Shown: positions 58,992-64,000 of the stretch, one piece after another
How positions within the stretch are numbered: position 1 is the first letter of the stretch
Layout: each line of letters begins with the position of its first letter
DNA from: Metaruminococcus_A sp900762715
GTDB lineage: Bacteria > Bacillota > Clostridia > Oscillospirales > Ruminococcaceae
Direction: 5' to 3'
DNA length: 64,000 nt
Assembly (NCBI GenBank): GCA_048204295.1
Contig: DBFBLF010000014.1
Span: forward strand, 1-64,000
Position numbers and translations under genes: made by a program
The notes under the pieces: model-generated
What the model saw: the letters and a program-made list of their open reading frames with translations, nothing else
What the model was told of the DNA's origin: nothing
Databases searched by the model: none

Positions 58992-59417
58992 TCAGCTGAG
59001 GTTGACCTTCATGGTGACGGTTGTGCCGACGTTGACAGTGGACTCAATCTTCATTTCGTCGCTGTATTTTTTCATATTGGAAAGCCCCATCCCGGCGCCA
59101 AACCCCAGGGAACGCACCTCTTCAGGGGCGGTGGAATAACCTTCCTTCATTGCGAGCTCAATATCCGCAATTCCCTTGCCGGTGTCTTTGAGCACCATCG
59201 TAATCTGGTCGGGAGCGATGTCTACGTCGATTACCCCGCCGTTTGCGTGGATGACCATGTTAATTTCGCCTTCATATAAAACGATGGCGACCCGCCGAAT
59301 AGCGTCCGGCGAAACGCCGACCTGCCGCAGCGTTTTCTTCACATTCGCAGAGGCTTCCCCGGCCCGCGTAAAGTCATCCCCGTCTATAAGATAGTGGAGG
59401 TGAAATGTGTCGTTCAT
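58992..59417 (-). CDS. Anti-sigma/serine-kinase type ATP-binding protein
   Basis: A 141-aa GHKL ATPase of the RsbW/SpoIIAB type. The N-box is in VLYEGEINMVIHANGG and the G1 box in LKDTGKGIADIE, with GFGAGMGLSNMKKY as the G2 lid. It lacks a histidine-kinase dimer domain and any membrane segment. It is 4 bp after the upstream DRTGG gene. A role in switching a partner protein by phosphorylation or binding is inferred from the family; no sigma factor or STAS protein is in the window. Confidence 0.85.
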   Translation of the reverse strand: MNDTFHLHYLIDGDDFTRAGEASANVKKTLRQVGVSPDAIRRVAIVLYEGEINMVIHANGGVIDVDIAPDQITMVLKDTGKGIADIELAMKEGYSTAPEEVRSLGFGAGMGLSNMKKYSDEMKIESTVNVGTTVTMKVNLS

Positions 59418-59421
59418 GGGA

Positions 59422-59766
59422 TCAGTTGCCCCCTCTCAGGCCGTTTTCCCAAAGTTTTCCGCAAGAGGTAAACATCCGGTAACCGGTACTCATCAGGGTG
59501 ATTTCCCGCTCCTTCGCAAGCTCAATCATCGACTCGTCCGGCATTTTTCCACGCACAAAGATAATGCAGTGCATATCCATCATATCAGCTGTGCGTACGA
59601 CCTGCGGGTTGACTAAACCTGTGAGCAGGCAGGACTGGTCCTTGACAAAGGCGAGAACGTCGCTCATCATGTCGGAGCCGCAGGCGGTGTTGATTTCGGC
59701 ATCCAAGCGGTCTTCACAGCAGATAACCTTGCACTCGAGGATGTTTTTAATGTCTCCTATCGTCAT
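59422..59766 (-). CDS. DRTGG-domain protein (second copy)
   Basis: A 114-aa single-domain protein with DRLDAEINTACGSDMMSDVL, typical of the DRTGG domain, and LVNPQVVRTADMMDMHCIIF. It is a paralogue of the protein at 57220. First gene of the minus-strand sensor operon; its promoter lies about 90 bp upstream. DRTGG domains are thought to bind small ligands; the ligand is unknown. Confidence 0.8.
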   Translation of the reverse strand: MTIGDIKNILECKVICCEDRLDAEINTACGSDMMSDVLAFVKDQSCLLTGLVNPQVVRTADMMDMHCIIFVRGKMPDESMIELAKEREITLMSTGYRMFTSCGKLWENGLRGGN

Positions 59767-59821
59767 AATTCCGCTCCATTCTCCGGCTGCTGTTTTCTGC
59801 CGGACTGTTTTAAAACTTTGT

Positions 59822-59841
59822 TCCGGGAATCATTTCCCGGA
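59822..59841. promoter_or_regulatory. Palindrome at the start of the sensor-operon mRNA
   Basis: TCCGGGAA-TCAT-TTCCCGGA (59822-59841) is a perfect 8-bp inverted repeat beginning just after the predicted transcription start on the minus strand. It may be an operator or a 5' stabilising hairpin. Confidence 0.5.
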
Positions 59842-59855
59842 TTAATTACACCTAT

Positions 59856-59883
59856 ATTATAGCATTTGTGCGGAGAAATTCAA
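59856..59883 (-). promoter_or_regulatory. Promoter of the sensor operon
   Basis: On the minus strand TTGAAT (59878-59883), 16-bp spacer and TATAAT (59856-59861) with an extended TGC in front. Confidence 0.78.
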
Positions 59884-59995
59884 CGGAATTATTGAATATG
59901 AACAAGTCGCAAATTTATTCACGATTTTAACAAAAAATTTACAAGTTATTTTACGACATTATCTTCCATTTTTTATAGCTTTTGTGAAATCTACA

Positions 59996-60004
59996 TGATA
60001 TAAT
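59996..60004 (+). promoter_or_regulatory. Promoter of the hnd hydrogenase operon
   Basis: An extended -10, TGA followed by TATAAT (59999-60004); the -35 (TAGCTT at 17 bp) is poor, which suggests activator dependence or reliance on the extended element. The leader (60011-60108) can form a GAACCGC/GCGGTTC stem (60018-60024 with 60045-60051). The middle of the 342-bp divergent region, about 59884-59990, is very AT-rich and holds no gene. Confidence 0.65.
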
Positions 60005-60108
60005 AAACAGTAACTGCGAACCGCTTATCAAATGTTACAAAAGGGCGGTTCTAGGGGGTTGGAACGGACTATGTCCGCCAGCCGCAATTTTATGAGGAGG
60101 GCTATTTT

Positions 60109-60606
60109 ATGGCTAAAGCAAGCAGTACATTGCCGTTTGGCGGGACACCTGAGCAGGAAGCGCAACTCAAGCAGTACATTGAGGAGCACAAGGATCAGGG
60201 CGGCGCGTTGATGCCGGTATTGCAGAAAGCGCAGGAAATTTACGGCTATCTGCCGGTGGAAGTTCAGCAGATGGTTTCCGACGGTTTGGGCGTGTCAATG
60301 TCTGAAATCTACGGCGTTGTAACATTCTATTCTCAATTTTCACTTGCCCCCAAAGGAAAGTACAAAATTTCTGTGTGTCTGGGTACGGCCTGTTACGTTA
60401 AAGGTTCCGGGGATGTTTTTAACCGCCTTTCCGAGCGTTTGGGCATTACCAACGGCGAGTGCACACCGGATGGAAGGTTTTCCCTTGAGGCCTGCCGCTG
60501 CATCGGAGCCTGCGGTCTCGCGCCTGTTCTGACCGTCAACGACGACGTTTACGGCCGTCTGGTTGTAGACGACGTTGACGACATTCTGGCCAAGTACGCG
60601 GAATAA
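60109..60606 (+). CDS. hndA: NuoE-like [2Fe-2S] subunit of NAD-linked [FeFe] hydrogenase
   Basis: A 165-aa thioredoxin-fold ferredoxin subunit. The four cluster ligands are in CLGTACYVKG (C-x4-C) and CRCIGACGLAPV. The N-terminal helical part has ALMPVLQKAQEIYGYLPVEV, typical of NuoE/HndA/HydC. It passes electrons within the hydrogenase complex. GAGGAGGG precedes ATG 60109. It heads the hnd operon; hndB, hndC and hndD follow, with one ATPase gene between. Confidence 0.94.
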   Translation: MAKASSTLPFGGTPEQEAQLKQYIEEHKDQGGALMPVLQKAQEIYGYLPVEVQQMVSDGLGVSMSEIYGVVTFYSQFSLAPKGKYKISVCLGTACYVKGSGDVFNRLSERLGITNGECTPDGRFSLEACRCIGACGLAPVLTVNDDVYGRLVVDDVDDILAKYAE

Positions 60607-60611
60607 CCGCC

Positions 60612-61154
60612 ATGCAGGAACTGTCGTTGAATATCCTCGATATTGCGCAGAATTCCGTTCGGGCAGGCGCGTCTCTAGTTGAGATTTCCGTTGTCAAAAA
60701 TACGGCGGGAAAACGGCTTGTCATCACGCTTGAAGACAACGGCTGCGGAATGAGCGAGGAACAGGTGAAAAAGGTAGTCGATCCTTTTTTCACCACAAGG
60801 ACCACCCGTAAAATCGGGCTGGGAATTCCGTTTTTTAAAATGACGGCGGAAATGACCGGCGGCAGCTTTTACATCCAGTCCACCCCTGGGGTGGGTACCA
60901 AGGTAGCGGCCGAGTATTGCTACGAGCATCTCGACATGCTTCCCCTTGGCGACGTCCCCTCAACGATCATCACATTGATTTCCGGGAGTCCCGAAATTGA
61001 CTTTGTCTACCGTTATGAGGTAGACGGGCGCTCATTTGTTTTGGACACCCGTGAGGTCAGGAAAATGCTGGAAGGCGTGGATATTGCCTCCAATGAAATT
61101 TTAACCTTTCTGCGCCAGATGATGGAGGAGAATATAGGGGAGATTGACCTTTAA
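60612..61154 (+). CDS. GHKL ATP-binding protein inserted in the hydrogenase operon
   Basis: A 180-aa protein with a histidine-kinase-type ATPase domain: N-box NILDIAQNSVRAGAS, G1 ITLEDNGCGMSEEQ, F-box and lid DPFFTTRTTRKIGLGIPFFK. There is no phosphoacceptor histidine or sensor domain. The C-terminal 60 residues are of no known type. It starts 5 bp after hndA and is cotranscribed with it. A regulatory link between hydrogenase activity and gene control is inferred; together with the ATPase at 58992 it makes two kinase-like proteins in one locus. Confidence 0.87.
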   Translation: MQELSLNILDIAQNSVRAGASLVEISVVKNTAGKRLVITLEDNGCGMSEEQVKKVVDPFFTTRTTRKIGLGIPFFKMTAEMTGGSFYIQSTPGVGTKVAAEYCYEHLDMLPLGDVPSTIITLISGSPEIDFVYRYEVDGRSFVLDTREVRKMLEGVDIASNEILTFLRQMMEENIGEIDL

Positions 61155-61200
61155 GAACAGCAAAAATACAAACTAATAATTGTTAAGGTGGTGCGCATTC

Positions 61201-61569
61201 ATGAAAAGTTTAGCAGAATTACAGGCCATTCGCGACCGTGTAAAAAACAATGTTGTCGTCCGTGAAAACAACGACATTGACTACCGCATCGTCGTAGGCA
61301 TGGCAACCTGCGGGATTGCCGCAGGCGCCCGTCCGGTTCTCAACGCTTGCTCAGAAGAAGTTGCGAAGAGGAATCTCCACAACGTTATGGTAACCCAGAC
61401 CGGCTGCATCGGCATCTGTAAGTTCGAGCCGGTTGTAGAAGTCTTCGAAGCGGACGGAACCAAAACGACTTATGTCAAAATGACCGCGGAAAAAATTGTC
61501 AGAGTTATCAACGACCACATTGTAAACGGTAATGTCGTTACCGAATATACAATTGGCGCAAACGCATAA
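61201..61569 (+). CDS. hndB: (2Fe-2S) ferredoxin-like subunit HndB
   Basis: A 122-aa thioredoxin-like [2Fe-2S] protein. Cluster ligands are expected among Cys37 (in GMATCGIAAGARP), Cys50, and Cys69/Cys73 in QTGCIGICKFEP. It is the small additional subunit of tetrameric Hnd-type hydrogenases. ATG 61201 follows AAGGTGG; the upstream frame has no site. hndC follows after 13 bp. Confidence 0.9.
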   Translation: MKSLAELQAIRDRVKNNVVVRENNDIDYRIVVGMATCGIAAGARPVLNACSEEVAKRNLHNVMVTQTGCIGICKFEPVVEVFEADGTKTTYVKMTAEKIVRVINDHIVNGNVVTEYTIGANA

Positions 61570-61582
61570 GGAGGATTATTCA

Positions 61583-63370
<1,788 letters not shown>

Positions 63371-63386
63371 GGGGAGAAGTACCGAG

Positions 63387-64000
63387 ATGGAAAATGTAAA
63401 CATCAAAATTAATGGAATTCCATTAAGCGTGCCGAAAAATTACACCATCCTTGAAGCTGCACGCGAAAATGGGTTTGAAATTCCTACTCTTTGCTATCTA
63501 AAAGATATCAACGCCATCGGTGCCTGCCGTATCTGTGTGGTTGAAGTCAAAGGCGCCAGAAGCCTGGTTGCCGCTTGTGTATACCCGGTTAACGAGGGGA
63601 TGGAGGTTGTCACCAATTCTCCGGCTGTCCTGAAAGCCAGAAGGCTGACGCTGGAACTCATCCTTTCCACTCACGATAAAAAATGTCTGTCCTGCGTCCG
63701 CAGCGGAAGCTGTGAACTGCAGAAGCTCTGTAAAGAGTACGGTGTTGAGGATGAAAACTTCTTTGAGGGCGTGAACGAACGCGTTGAGATCGACATGTCC
63801 GCCCCCCATATGTACCGTGACAACAACAAATGTATCCTCTGCCGCCGTTGTGTTGCAGCCTGTGAAAAGCTCCAGAGTGTTTCGGTTATCGGGCCGATTG
63901 AGCGTGGCTTCAAGACCCACATCGGCAGCCCGTTTGAGGTTGAGCTGGATGCTACCTCCTGTGTTTCCTGCGGCCAATGTATTGTAGCCTGCCCGACCGG
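63387..64000 (+). CDS. hndD: [FeFe] hydrogenase catalytic subunit (partial, N-terminal part)
   Basis: The gene runs off the window, so only 204 codons are seen. The N-terminal part is that of a group A [FeFe] hydrogenase: a plant-type [2Fe-2S] domain (Cys36, 47, 50, 64), the His-Cys3 [4Fe-4S] site (His96, Cys100, 103, 109), and two [4Fe-4S] motifs (CILCRRCVAAC and CVSCGQCIVAC). The H-cluster domain itself lies beyond the end. With HndA-C it should form an NAD(H)- and ferredoxin-linked hydrogenase, as in related clostridial enzymes; direction of use is not known. GGGGAGAAG precedes ATG 63387. Confidence 0.93.
   Translation, partial: MENVNIKINGIPLSVPKNYTILEAARENGFEIPTLCYLKDINAIGACRICVVEVKGARSLVAACVYPVNEGMEVVTNSPAVLKARRLTLELILSTHDKKCLSCVRSGSCELQKLCKEYGVEDENFFEGVNERVEIDMSAPHMYRDNNKCILCRRCVAACEKLQSVSVIGPIERGFKTHIGSPFEVELDATSCVSCGQCIVACPT

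Noticed and set aside
59884..59990. Rex-type operator in the hydrogenase divergent region
   Set aside because: One TTGTTAA half-site is present on the minus strand, but the second half does not match the inverted repeat, so the redox regulator Rex is not supported.

Overview
The window reads as chromosome of an anaerobic, fermentative member of the Clostridia, most like the Oscillospiraceae/Ruminococcaceae. The evidence is the Gram-positive S10-spc-alpha ribosomal gene order with zinc forms of S14, S4, L36 and adenylate kinase, strong AGGAGG-type ribosome binding sites with many GTG and TTG starts, an alaS T-box leader, a K+-dependent membrane pyrophosphatase, an NAD-linked [FeFe] hydrogenase operon and a type II fatty acid cluster. 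Base composition is moderate and even. I see no rRNA, tRNA, CRISPR array, phage or insertion sequence. Species cannot be fixed from this window.

Layout. 1-4 kb: a small unknown gene, guaA on the minus strand and a class B penicillin-binding protein. 4-12 kb: alaS behind a T-box, then a HIT protein, a phosphoribosyltransferase, comEC, holA and an RNase M5-like gene. 12-15.6 kb: an MBOAT/DHHW pair for modifying a surface polymer, then a DUF3048 lipoprotein. 15.9-17.7 kb (minus): aroE, aroK and a LURP-one/Tubby-like gene. 18-25.4 kb: fabH-fabG-fabF-accB-fabZ-accC-accD-accA-acpP, without fabD or an enoyl-ACP reductase. 25.4-27.4 kb: a DUF134 regulator, an Mrp/NBP35 ATPase and a NifX-like protein behind a consensus promoter with two near-identical palindromes. 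27.5-29.4 kb: an HTH gene and proS.

29.4-45.7 kb is one long ribosomal block from rpsJ to rplQ, including secY, adk, map, a KOW protein, infA and rpoA. Its leader carries a strong internal terminator, which suggests attenuation. 45.8-49 kb: a six-hairpin glycosidase, a small zinc-ribbon membrane protein and azlCD. 49.2-52.2 kb (minus): a GH39/alpha-L-iduronidase-like enzyme with a zinc-type dehydrogenase, behind a promoter with a palindromic operator. 52.4-56.4 kb: an acetyltransferase, an aldo/keto reductase and hppA.

56.5-64 kb is the most interesting part. On the minus strand lie two DRTGG-domain proteins, an anti-sigma-type ATPase, a PHP-domain protein and an H-cluster protein whose motifs match the putative sensory (group D-like) [FeFe] hydrogenases. 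Divergent from them, across 342 bp with a promoter facing each way, is an HndABCD-type hydrogenase operon with a second kinase-type ATPase inserted after hndA. The last gene, hndD, runs off the end of the window. I read this as a hydrogen- or redox-sensing module paired with the catalytic hydrogenase. That reading is inference from motifs and gene order.
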